This document shows positions 44,818 to 52,259 of a stretch of 64,000 nt of DNA, in pieces. Below the pieces are notes generated by a model. It searched no databases. It saw only the letters and a list, made by a program, of their open reading frames with translations, and was not told where the DNA came from. The stretch is taken from positions 1 through 64,000 of the forward strand of contig NZ_JAHTLF010000020.1 of assembly GCF_024614185.1 (NCBI RefSeq). The letters run 5' to 3'. Numbering within the stretch: position 1 is the first letter of the stretch; each line of letters begins with the position of its first letter. The position numbers and the translations under genes were made by a program. Source of the DNA: Nocardioides carbamazepini (lineage in GTDB: Bacteria; Actinomycetota; Actinomycetes; Propionibacteriales; Nocardioidaceae).

Positions 44818-45150
44818 ATGCGCTGGAACATGAGGATGAAGGCCGCTGAGGCCGGGATCTGGAAGTCGACCGAGCTACGGCGCATGCTGGCCGATGCTGG
44901 CCTAGAGATCAGCGCGGGGAAGATGTCGGGTCTGTGGACCGGCCACCCCACTTCGATCCGGCTCGACGACCTCGACGTGATCTGCTTCGTGCTCGGCTGC
45001 ACACCGGCCGAGCTGCTCATCTGCGAGCCCGAGGCAGTCGCGGCCCGCAGACCTACCAAGAAGACGGCAGCCCAAACAGGATCACCTGCGGCCAAGAAGA
45101 CCACGCGGCGCCCGCCGCCCGGACGTAGCCGGAGCAAACCGCCCGCGTGA
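44818..45150 (+). CDS. Small XRE-type HTH protein of the transposon (TnpC-like position)
   Basis: 110 aa. An N-terminal HTH (WKSTELRRMLADAGLEISAG ... LDDLDVICFVLGCTPAELL) of the Cro/CI type and a basic, low-complexity C-terminus rich in Lys, Pro and Arg. GAGGAGG lies before ATG 44818. It may regulate the recombinases or help synapsis. The stop overlaps the next gene's GTG start. Confidence 0.82.
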   Translation: MRWNMRMKAAEAGIWKSTELRRMLADAGLEISAGKMSGLWTGHPTSIRLDDLDVICFVLGCTPAELLICEPEAVAARRPTKKTAAQTGSPAAKKTTRRPPPGRSRSKPPA

Positions 45151-46934
45151 GCGCACCCAAGATGTGCCAGGGCTGCGGACTCAAACCGCAGGCCTACCAC
45201 GGCAGGCACTTCTGCTACGACTGCAAGCCCGGCACCAACGGCCGACCCCTGCCGTGTCGTCGCTGCGATGCCACCGGCGACTACTGGTCCGAAAGGCTGT
45301 GCCGACGCTGCCACCAGCACGCGCCGCAGCTGCCCGACTCCTGCCGCGACTGCCTGGCCTGGGGCGCAACCCGCACCCTGAAGTGGCTGTGCGCCGGGTG
45401 CACGAGCTGGCGCCATCTGCACCCCGGGACCGGCGAGTGCATCTCCTGCCAGCGCGACCTGGCCATCAACGAGCACAAAGCCTGCCGACTCTGCTGGTTC
45501 CAGACCTTCCTCTACCAGGCCCAAGCCGGCCTGCCCCGTGACGTACTGGCCGCCAACCCCGACAGCCAGCAGCTCTGGCTGGCGAACATGGCCAACCCCC
45601 GCAACGGCTACCGGCCACACCCGCGCCGGGACTACAGCAACCCGCGCGACCAGATCCATCCACCCGGCCACGACCCCAGGACCGAGCAGAACGATGCCGC
45701 ACCAACGGGGAGGCACGCGCCAGATCCGGAGCAGCTCGACCTGTTCGCCTACGACCGGGTCGAGGCCACCGCTCGGCGGTTCGGGTTCGGAGAGCCGCCC
45801 AGCAGCCGGTTCGCCGCCATGCTCGACCAGCACGTCCTCGACCATGCCCAGCGGCACGGCTGGACAGACCGGCAGACCATCCGGACCCGGATCACGCTGC
45901 GGGTCGTGCAAGCCCGACACCGCGTCACCACCGGGCTCGTCCGAGCCAGCGATGTGCTCGAGCTGACCAGCCTGAACCTCAGTGTCCGGCTGGCGCTCGC
46001 GGTCCTGGCCGACAACGACCTGTTGGACGACGATCGGGTTCCGCCGCTGCGTAGCTGGTTCGCCCGCCAGATCGAAGGACTGCCACAACCCATGGTCGGC
46101 GAGCTGCAGAACTGGTTCGACGTCCTGCACTACGGCAGCACCACTCCACCCAGGAGCCGACCCCGGCACGACGTCACCATCAAGACCCGCACCATGTGGG
46201 CCATGCCGACGCTTCGGGCGTGGGCAGACGCCGGACACCTGTCCCTGCGTGAGATCACGCGCGAAGACATCCTCGCCGTGCTGCCAGCCCATGGCACTCC
46301 GCGCGTCAAGCTCGGCGCCGCGCTGCGCTCGATCTTCACCACCCTCAAACGCCACCGCGTCTTGTTCGTCAACCCAATGGCGCGCATGCGGATCGGGAAC
46401 CTCGAGCGGCGTGTCCCGATGCCCATCGACACCACCCGCATCCGCGAGGCCTTCGAGTCCACCGACCCGACCACTGCCGCGATCACCACGCTCATCGCCA
46501 TCCACGGGCTGCGACCCGGCGAGGCCTGCGCCCTGTTGCTGACCGACGTGCGCGACCACCGCATCGTGCTGTCCGACCGCACGATCCTGCTGGCAGCCGA
46601 GACCCAGGCCAGGCTCGACGCCTACCTCGCCCACCGCCGAGAGCAATGGCCCAGAAGCATCAACGCGCACTTCCTGATCCACAGCCGCTCTGCCGCCACG
46701 TTGGAGCAGGTCAAGGTGCCCTGGCTCACCGACAAGCTCGGCACGTCCGCCAACGCCCTGCGCCGCGACCGCATCCTGGCCGAGGTCCACGCCGGCGGCG
46801 ACCTGCGCCAGATCTGTGACTTCTTCGGCGTCACCATCGCCACCGCCGAGCACTACGCCAGCACGATCAGCCATCCAGAGCTCGACGACTTCGCCACCGA
46901 ACTCTCCGGTTGGCGAACCGACGCCCCATACTGA
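45147..46934 (+). CDS. Zinc-finger tyrosine-recombinase-like protein (TnpB-like), degenerate active site
   Basis: 595 aa. The first 140 residues hold six or more CxxC/CxxH pairs (CQGCGLK, CYDCK, CRRCDATGDY, CRRCHQH, CRDCLAW, CAGC, CISC, CRLC), probably several zinc ribbons. Residues about 390-580 have the tyrosine-recombinase fold: Arg in IHGLRPGEACAL and Tyr in ATAEHYASTI, but the H-x-x-R/H positions read NALRRDR and FFGVT, so the histidines are missing. It may act as a DNA-binding partner rather than a strand-cutter. Such large partners accompany TnpA in Tn554-like elements. Confidence 0.75.
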   Translation: MSAPKMCQGCGLKPQAYHGRHFCYDCKPGTNGRPLPCRRCDATGDYWSERLCRRCHQHAPQLPDSCRDCLAWGATRTLKWLCAGCTSWRHLHPGTGECISCQRDLAINEHKACRLCWFQTFLYQAQAGLPRDVLAANPDSQQLWLANMANPRNGYRPHPRRDYSNPRDQIHPPGHDPRTEQNDAAPTGRHAPDPEQLDLFAYDRVEATARRFGFGEPPSSRFAAMLDQHVLDHAQRHGWTDRQTIRTRITLRVVQARHRVTTGLVRASDVLELTSLNLSVRLALAVLADNDLLDDDRVPPLRSWFARQIEGLPQPMVGELQNWFDVLHYGSTTPPRSRPRHDVTIKTRTMWAMPTLRAWADAGHLSLREITREDILAVLPAHGTPRVKLGAALRSIFTTLKRHRVLFVNPMARMRIGNLERRVPMPIDTTRIREAFESTDPTTAAITTLIAIHGLRPGEACALLLTDVRDHRIVLSDRTILLAAETQARLDAYLAHRREQWPRSINAHFLIHSRSAATLEQVKVPWLTDKLGTSANALRRDRILAEVHAGGDLRQICDFFGVTIATAEHYASTISHPELDDFATELSGWRTDAPY

Positions 46935-46942
46935 GCGCGTCA

Positions 46943-47866
46943 TCACGGTCCCACCCTCGGGTTCCCAGCGAGACGGGCTTCAGTTTCCGTGAACCGAGCG
47001 GAGTTGTCGAGGAACCGCGGGAGCGGCTTGGCGACCGCCATCCGGCGCATCCACAGCAAGGTGGCCACGTAGGCCGAGAGGAGGACGGCGAGGATGACCT
47101 GGCCCAGCGGGGAGCCGTAGGGCTCGATGTAGTCGCCGGTGAAGGCGAGCATGCCGAGCACCCCGAGGGTGATCACGGTGACGGTGCGGGCGGTGGTGCG
47201 GGGCTTGGCCTGGTCGGCGGCGATCTGGCGGCGGGCGCGCACGTCGGAGGCGACGGTCTCGGCGAGGGCGTCCAGCGCCTTCGACAGACCGGCCTGGCCG
47301 CGGCCGCTGGCGGCCAGGATCAGCTGGCTGGCCACGACGTCGCCGGTGGAGTCGTTGAGGTCCTCGGCGAAGGCGCGCAGCACGTCCTCGGTGCTGGCGG
47401 TGTTGTTCCACAGCCGGGAGACCATCAGTCCGACCTCGCGCTCGATCGGTGCCGGCGCGGACTGCAGGGACTTGATGAGCGCCGAGCGCAGGGATTGGCC
47501 GGCGGTCAGCTTGCCCGACAGGGACCGCGTCCACTCTTCGAGCGCCTCGAGCTTCTCGATGCTCGCGGCCGCCGGCGGGGGCGTGAGCAGCAGCGGGATA
47601 CCGACGATCCCGGCCGGGACGAGCACGATCGCGATCACCCAGCCGGTCACCAGCGCGACCAGGAGGCCAGCCACGGCACCGCCGACCATCAGCATCCGGG
47701 TGCGCCGGTCGAGCCGGACGAACCAGTTCCCCAGCCGCCCGAACGGGGTGACGGTCCGGGCGGGCCGCGGCGGCTTGGGCGGCGCGGGGATTAGCGCGTA
47801 GACCATCCCGATCAGACCGATGACGATGAGCGCACCGAAGACGGCGGGCAGGAACGCAGTGCTCAT
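46943..47866 (-). CDS. tadB: TadB platform protein, C-terminus replaced by transposon
   Basis: 307 aa. N-terminal helix (about 5-27), two helices near 60-92, a T2SSF domain (about 105-235; LEEWTRSLSGKLTAGQSLRS, LSKALDALAETVASDVRARR) and a C-terminal helix pair. The last residues, ARLAGNPRVGP, come from the right end of the inserted element; the native tail of 24 residues sits 3.4 kb away at 43446-43527. Because the loss lies after the last membrane segment the protein may still work, but the insertion should reduce transcription into tadC and the pilin genes. Starts overlapping the tadA stop. Confidence 0.88.
   Translation of the reverse strand: MSTAFLPAVFGALIVIGLIGMVYALIPAPPKPPRPARTVTPFGRLGNWFVRLDRRTRMLMVGGAVAGLLVALVTGWVIAIVLVPAGIVGIPLLLTPPPAAASIEKLEALEEWTRSLSGKLTAGQSLRSALIKSLQSAPAPIEREVGLMVSRLWNNTASTEDVLRAFAEDLNDSTGDVVASQLILAASGRGQAGLSKALDALAETVASDVRARRQIAADQAKPRTTARTVTVITLGVLGMLAFTGDYIEPYGSPLGQVILAVLLSAYVATLLWMRRMAVAKPLPRFLDNSARFTETEARLAGNPRVGP
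46978..46985. repeat. Right junction octamer CTTCAGTT of the transposon
   Basis: Second copy of the octamer at 43520-43527, inside the truncated tadB reading frame, where it encodes T-E. The 43 nt between the last transposon gene and this site belong to the element's right end. Confidence 0.75.
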
Positions 47867-49542
47867 GAGGTGGCCACCCCCGGGTTGGCCTGGGACTCGG
47901 CCTTGTACGCCTCGAGGTCGAACCCATGCCGCGCCAGCTCCTGGGCGAGGAAGTTGTCGAGCTTGCCGGTCGCGACGGCCTGTCCGAGCTGGTTAGGGGC
48001 GAAGATCGGGGTGGTGGCGTATCCCCTGGCGGCGTCGATGCTGGGCTGGACGACCAGGACCTCCTCGACCCAGCGCTGCTTGCGGAAGGTGCCGTCGGGA
48101 TTGGCGACGACCTCCGAGCGCAGGTACATCACGATGTCGATCGCGGCGGCCAGCTTGCTGATTGCCAGCTCGCGGGTGACCTGGGGGCCTTTCTCCATGG
48201 CGCAGGAGACGAGCTTCTCGATCGTGTGCTCAGCACTGCGGGCGTGGGTGGTGCTGATCGAGCCCGGCCCGGACTCCATGGCCTTGAGCATGTTCCAGAC
48301 CTCCGGGCCGCGGACCTCACCGACGATCTGGCGGGCGAGGTTGAACCGGAAGGAGTGGTGGATGGCCTCCTCGAGGCTGAACTCACCGGCCTGGCGGCCG
48401 TCGATGCCGACCTCGCCGGATCCGGGGCGGTGCTCCCACGCGTGGACGATCTTGTGGCGGTCGACGAGCTCGTGCAGGTGCAGCTCGAACTCGGTCTCGA
48501 AGGTGCCGATCATCTCCCAGGGCGGGATGCACGAGCACAGGGCCCGGACCCAAGTGGTCTTGCCGCTGCCTTGGACCCCGGAGACGACGATGCTCTTGCC
48601 CGCGCGCACGCAGGTTGCGACGAAGTCGGCCAGGACCGCGCTGCACGCCTTGCGGTCGTAGACCATCTCGTCCATCGACACCTCGCGCATGCTGTGGCGA
48701 CGGATCACGACGGAGGTGTAGGCCATCACCCAGGAGCCGGCCGCGAGCCGCGCTCCCCCGGGCAGCCGGAGGTCCAGGTGCGGCCGGGCCTCGGTGAAGG
48801 GCCGGTTCTGCCGTGCGCCTAGATCGGAGAGGAACTCGCGCAGCTCGTCCTCGGAGTCGGCGATCGGGGCGGCCTCCACAAGGGTGCCGTCGACCAGCTC
48901 CAGCCACACCGAGCAGACCGGGCCGCGGGCGATGACGATGATGTTCTCGACGTCCTCGCGCTCGACCAGGGGCTGCAGGCGGCCGAGCCCGAACAGGGCG
49001 GCGTGGAGGGCGGACTTGAGTGCCTTCTCGTGGTCCTTCGTCCACGGCGGACGGCCGGTCGAGACCAACGTCTCGGCCTCGGATTTGATGAGCTCCTCGA
49101 TGACGTCGAGGCCCATCTGCTCGCGGTCCTCCTCGGTGACCCGACCACCTTCCTTGTCGAGCCGGGCGGTCAGTCGCGACGAGATCTCAGCGCGGTATTG
49201 CGCGATCAGCTCCCAGTCCAGCTCGACCTCGCCATCCGTGCCGCGGGTGTCTTGGTGCTCCTCCGGTGCGGGCGCCACAAGCGGGCGCAGGCTGAACTCC
49301 GAGCGGGCGCGGCCAGGCAGCTGGCCCTCGCCTTCGCTGGTCCAGGCGCCGGCGAAGATCGGCAGCGAGGTCGGGTCGTCGTCCTCGACGACCGGCGGGG
49401 GCGGCGGGGTGCCGTTGGAACCGCGTCCTCGGGCGAACGGCGAGGTCTGCTCACGGTTCGCGGCATGGCGGGCCTCAAGCCACTCGTCTGCGCGCAGCGG
49501 GTCGCGGCCGTTGGTCTCCGGGTGGTGTCCGTTGGTGCTCAT
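47863..49542 (-). CDS. tadA: TadA/CpaF secretion ATPase
   Basis: 559 aa. The variable, Pro/Gly-rich N-terminal 120 residues are followed by the CpaF core: Walker A GVQGSGKTT (about 322-330), an Asp box near FETEFELHLHE, HAWEHRPGSGEVG and a His box (ISTTHARSAEHTIEKL). It powers Flp pilus extension and, in some Tad systems, retraction. ATG 49542 chosen for its overlap with the upstream stop and the absence of family character before it. The N-terminal extension is longer than in most CpaF proteins. Confidence 0.92.
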   Translation of the reverse strand: MSTNGHHPETNGRDPLRADEWLEARHAANREQTSPFARGRGSNGTPPPPPVVEDDDPTSLPIFAGAWTSEGEGQLPGRARSEFSLRPLVAPAPEEHQDTRGTDGEVELDWELIAQYRAEISSRLTARLDKEGGRVTEEDREQMGLDVIEELIKSEAETLVSTGRPPWTKDHEKALKSALHAALFGLGRLQPLVEREDVENIIVIARGPVCSVWLELVDGTLVEAAPIADSEDELREFLSDLGARQNRPFTEARPHLDLRLPGGARLAAGSWVMAYTSVVIRRHSMREVSMDEMVYDRKACSAVLADFVATCVRAGKSIVVSGVQGSGKTTWVRALCSCIPPWEMIGTFETEFELHLHELVDRHKIVHAWEHRPGSGEVGIDGRQAGEFSLEEAIHHSFRFNLARQIVGEVRGPEVWNMLKAMESGPGSISTTHARSAEHTIEKLVSCAMEKGPQVTRELAISKLAAAIDIVMYLRSEVVANPDGTFRKQRWVEEVLVVQPSIDAARGYATTPIFAPNQLGQAVATGKLDNFLAQELARHGFDLEAYKAESQANPGVATS

Positions 49543-50378
49543 GCGTGGCCTCCGTTCGTGGGAGCGAGGGCGGCCTGGTTGGCGCCGAGGATGGACTGGA
49601 TTGCGGCGGTGCTGCCCCGGTACCCGCGCCGCAGTCCGGAGGACTCGAACTTGCGTGGCTTGCGGGCGCCGTGGGAGTAGACCTCGGCCACCTCGGGCTC
49701 CCAGTCCACGGAGGCGACCACGGGGATCTGGAGGGCCTTGGCGATGTGGCGTGCGGTGTAGGGCCGGACTCGGGCGCCGGTGGGAAGCGAGGGCCAGCGT
49801 CGCTCCTCGTCGACGAGGAGTCCCCCGAGACGGGAGAGCCCACCGACCGCGGCGAACTGTGCCCGCAGGGTCTTGGCCCAGCTGGTGGCACCGGCCAGGG
49901 CCGGCAGCGAGCTGCGGGTGACGAGCAGGGTCAGGTCGGAGGCAGCGATCAGCGGCTGGGGCCAGCCGGCGAGGCCGAGTCGTCCGGCGTCGACGATGAC
50001 GTCCTGGCCGTTGCGGTCGAGGGCGCGCAGTTGCTCGGTGAGCGGTTCCCACAGGGGCAGCAGGCTGGGGGCCTGCTCGTGGGCCCGGATGCCGGGTAGG
50101 AACCAAGCAGACCGCTCGGCCGGCGCCTCGGGGTCCAGCAGCAGCGTCTCCCGGGGCAGCGCAACCGCCAGCGTTCCCTCGCGCAGGGAGAGAGCGAGGT
50201 TGATCAGGCCGCCGGTCGGCTCCTGGGCGCCCTGGAAGTAGCCGGCGAAGACCGAGGAGGATCCGGTCGGGTCTGCGTCGACCAGGAGCACGGGTCGGTG
50301 CCAGTTGAGGGTTAGCCCGAGCGCCGTGGTGGACACGCCGGGCGAACCGCTCGCGGAGGCCAGGACGATCACCGCCAT
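49539..50378 (-). CDS. TadZ/CpaE-like ParA-fold ATPase
   Basis: 279 aa. Begins directly with the P-loop position, VIVLASASGSPGVSTTALGL, where the ParA lysines are replaced, followed by VLLVDADPTGSS and DVIVDAGRLG, switch motifs of the ParA/MinD fold. TadZ proteins place the pilus machine at a cell site and often have atypical P-loops. Three bases separate it from the CpaB-like gene upstream and it overlaps tadA. Could equally be called CpaE; no receiver domain is present. Confidence 0.8.
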   Translation of the reverse strand: MAVIVLASASGSPGVSTTALGLTLNWHRPVLLVDADPTGSSSVFAGYFQGAQEPTGGLINLALSLREGTLAVALPRETLLLDPEAPAERSAWFLPGIRAHEQAPSLLPLWEPLTEQLRALDRNGQDVIVDAGRLGLAGWPQPLIAASDLTLLVTRSSLPALAGATSWAKTLRAQFAAVGGLSRLGGLLVDEERRWPSLPTGARVRPYTARHIAKALQIPVVASVDWEPEVAEVYSHGARKPRKFESSGLRRGYRGSTAAIQSILGANQAALAPTNGGHA

Positions 50379-50381
50379 GCC

Positions 50382-51062
50382 TCAGCGCTCCCGGGCGTCC
50401 AGGACGAGTGCGACCCGTCCGGTGGCAGCCCGGGCAGCCAGTTCGGCCGCCTCGGCTTCGGGCACCGCGACGTCGACGACGGTCTCCCCCGTCTCCTCGA
50501 CCCGGTTAACACCAACGACGGTGGCCTCGATGGTGACCGGCTCCCTGTCGGTGATCTCGCCCTGGTCGCCGGGCGTGGTGACGATCCGGACGACGTCGCC
50601 GCCGTAGAGCGGCTCTGACGGCATCTGCGCGGGAGTAAGGCTGATGCCTACCAGGGACTCTCCCTCCCCCGGCACCAGGTTGTCGGTGACTGCCTGCGCG
50701 GTGAGCAGAGTGCCGGCCCACAGGTCGACGGCAGCGCGGCTGCCCTCGAGCTCGGCCTTCTGGCTGCCGGGGACCGGAGTCAACGCCGGGTCGACGCTGA
50801 CCCGCACCACGGCGAGGTCGCCGGCCTCGATGGTCTCGCCACGCTTGATGTCGTTGCTGACGACCAGGACCTCTTGGGTGTCGTTAACCGAGGTAAACGC
50901 GAACGCGGTCCCCAGGCCGCCGGCAGCGACAAGAGCCGCGCAGAGTGCCAGGACCCAACGCCTGCGGCGGCGCCTCAGCCGTGGGAAATGGTTGTGGTCG
51001 GGAGGTGCCTTGATACTGGCGCCAACCTCGTCCCGTGCTTGTTGAGCAGTGTTCATCGACAT
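50382..51062 (-). CDS. cpaB: CpaB/RcpC-like SAF-domain protein, first gene of the Tad operon
   Basis: 226 aa. Basic N-terminus with LRRRRRRWVLAL, one transmembrane helix (about 36-58), a SAF domain (about 65-125; VVSNDIKRGETIEAGDLAVV) and an RcpC-type C-terminal domain. In Tad systems this family contributes to assembly at the cell surface, sometimes binding wall polymers. Transcription should start at the promoter-like motif 51090-51124, about 30 nt upstream of ATG 51062; a second in-frame ATG lies two codons downstream. Confidence 0.82.
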   Translation of the reverse strand: MSMNTAQQARDEVGASIKAPPDHNHFPRLRRRRRRWVLALCAALVAAGGLGTAFAFTSVNDTQEVLVVSNDIKRGETIEAGDLAVVRVSVDPALTPVPGSQKAELEGSRAAVDLWAGTLLTAQAVTDNLVPGEGESLVGISLTPAQMPSEPLYGGDVVRIVTTPGDQGEITDREPVTIEATVVGVNRVEETGETVVDVAVPEAEAAELAARAATGRVALVLDARER

Positions 51063-51089
51063 GGATCCCCGAGTCCTCTCTGGTCTCGA

Positions 51090-51124
51090 TCACCTACGTG
51101 TCAAGACGTGCCGGGAGCGGTCAT
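51090..51124 (-). promoter_or_regulatory. Element-wide promoter-like motif, copy 4 (Tad operon)
   Basis: Read on the minus strand: TGACCGC (51123-51117), 16-nt spacer (51116-51101), CACGTAGG (51100-51093), then TGA. One mismatch to the other copies in the first box, same spacing. It ends about 30 nt before the start of the CpaB-like gene and is the only promoter-like sequence I see for the 15-kb Tad operon. Confidence 0.65.
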
Positions 51125-51135
51125 CGCGAGCCCGA

Positions 51136-51169
51136 CTCGATAGAAATACACTAGTGCATTTCTATCGAG
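51136..51169. promoter_or_regulatory. 34-bp near-perfect palindrome, operator candidate for the Tad operon
   Basis: CTCGATAGAAAT, A, CACTAGTG, C, ATTTCTATCGAG: symmetric over 34 bp with one mismatched pair (A/C). It starts 12 bp upstream of promoter-like copy 4. Its core ACACTAGT also occurs at 51839-51846, just upstream of the tandem-HTH XRE gene, which makes that protein the likely ligand and suggests autoregulation. Confidence 0.65.
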
Positions 51170-51176
51170 CGAATCG

Positions 51177-51185
51177 TTATCCACA
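51177..51185 (+). other. Perfect match to the DnaA box TTATCCACA
   Basis: A single exact consensus box, 8 bp from the palindrome. One box alone does not make an origin, and a match can arise by chance, but it is notable in high-GC sequence next to a large palindrome. The remaining part of 51063-51382 contains no gene. Confidence 0.35.
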
Positions 51186-51382
51186 GCTGACCGATTCCGA
51201 GATGTCATCGCCCGAGTCCTGACCGGAAGTGGTTGCGTGGCCCAATCCCCCCGATGGGACTGAGCGCCTGCACGCACCGAACGTCCGGGTCAATGGGACC
51301 ACAAATCATGCGGACTTTTCGGGGGGAATTTCTCCTTGTGGATTACGGTCAAACTCGGCGCCAGGCGCGCTCGTCTACGGCG

Positions 51383-51829
51383 CTAGACCTGCCCGCGCCG
51401 CAGGCGCTGCTGCCGGGCTTCCTGGAAGGCCGCGGCGACGACGTCGACTGTGTCCCCCAACCCACGCGCGAGACTCTCAACCTGCTGGGCTGCTGGGAGT
51501 CGGGTCCAACGGCCTTGCTCCCAGGCGTAGTAGGTCGGCACAGCCACGTTGACGGCCGCAGCTAACTCGGGCACCGTCAGCCCCGCCTTCAAACGCAGTG
51601 CTCTGAGATCAGGAACCTCACCCTCCATGTGAATTAGACGAAGGGTCGGGATGTCGAGGGCTCTAGCAAGCTTGACCAAGAAGTCCGGCCGAGGAACCGA
51701 CGCGCCGAGCTCCCAACGAGATATGCGCTCCCCACCGGCGGCACCAACTAGACGCGCCAACTCATGCTGGGTCAGGCCCGCCTTCTCGCGAGCGGCGCGC
51801 AGCACTGAGGGGTCGATTCCGGAAACCAT
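51383..51829 (-). CDS. Tandem-HTH XRE regulator
   Basis: 148 aa with two complete Cro/CI helix-turn-helix domains: about 7-60 (LRAAREKAGLTQHELARLVG ... RISRWELG) and about 73-125 (LRALRLKAGLTVPELAAAVN ... TYYAWEQG), then a short basic tail. Two HTHs in one chain suit a long palindromic operator such as 51136-51169. It is transcribed towards the Tad operon from 320 bp upstream. Probably a master repressor or activator at the edge of the element. Confidence 0.85.
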   Translation of the reverse strand: MVSGIDPSVLRAAREKAGLTQHELARLVGAAGGERISRWELGASVPRPDFLVKLARALDIPTLRLIHMEGEVPDLRALRLKAGLTVPELAAAVNVAVPTYYAWEQGRWTRLPAAQQVESLARGLGDTVDVVAAAFQEARQQRLRRGQV

Positions 51830-52259
51830 CGCTGACAGACACTAGTCGGAGCCAGCGGGAGCCGCCGCCGCGAAGCTCCTCACCAGTTGAGCGAGATACG
51901 TGATAACCGCGCGGGCAGGAGGCGCTGGGACACGCCGCTGACTCGAGGTGGAGCGTGACGACGGCGATGCCTACCGGTCCTCTCGAAAGGCGTGGGCCTC
52001 ATCGAATCCGGACGCCCGCAGCTAGCACCGCCTCTGAACCGCGCCTGCCTCGTACTGTCGGAGGTGCCTCGTACCCTCAAAGAGTCGAGGCTCTCCAGAT
52101 TCCTCGGCAGAAGCGAGGTGACCGGTGGAAAGCGGTAAGCAGGTCAGTCGAAGTGGGCACGTGAATCCAAGTAGAAGCATTGGGGCAACGATCAACCTCC
52201 GACGTCCCTCATGTCCGCCTCCCAGGAGAGCTCGCTCGGTCGGGATTCACTCAGGCTGG
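51830..52259. other. 430-bp intergenic stretch at the apparent edge of the element
   Basis: Holds the ACACTAGT site at 51839-51846 just before the XRE gene. Short open frames exist on both strands but show no ribosome binding site or recognisable product. A segment at about 51984-52022 (CTCATCGAATCCGGACGC) looks faintly like a tRNA 3' end but lacks a proper T arm. No gene called. Confidence 0.4.

Larger units (their letters stand above)
43520..46985 (+). mobile_element. Tn554-like two-recombinase transposon inserted in the 3' end of tadB
   Basis: A 3.46-kb segment on the opposite strand to the Tad operon carries only an intact tyrosine recombinase, a small XRE protein and a large zinc-finger recombinase-like protein. 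The trio resembles TnpA, TnpC and TnpB of Tn554 in number and size, though not in order. It lies between two copies of CTTCAGTT, and removing one copy plus the segment restores tadB in frame. I see no terminal inverted repeats and no cargo, as in Tn554-type elements. Whether the octamer is a target duplication or a crossover core cannot be decided from one insertion. Confidence 0.8.

Noticed and set aside
43446..46946. Long open frame of about 1,166 codons on the minus strand across the transposon
   Set aside because: It is the antisense shadow of the recombinase trio, with biased composition. Only its last 24 codons are meaningful, as the detached tadB tail.
51984..52022. tRNA-like 3' end that could be an attachment site
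   Set aside because: No acceptor partner, D arm or anticodon arm, and the T loop is not GGTTCRA. Without a second copy no att site can be claimed.
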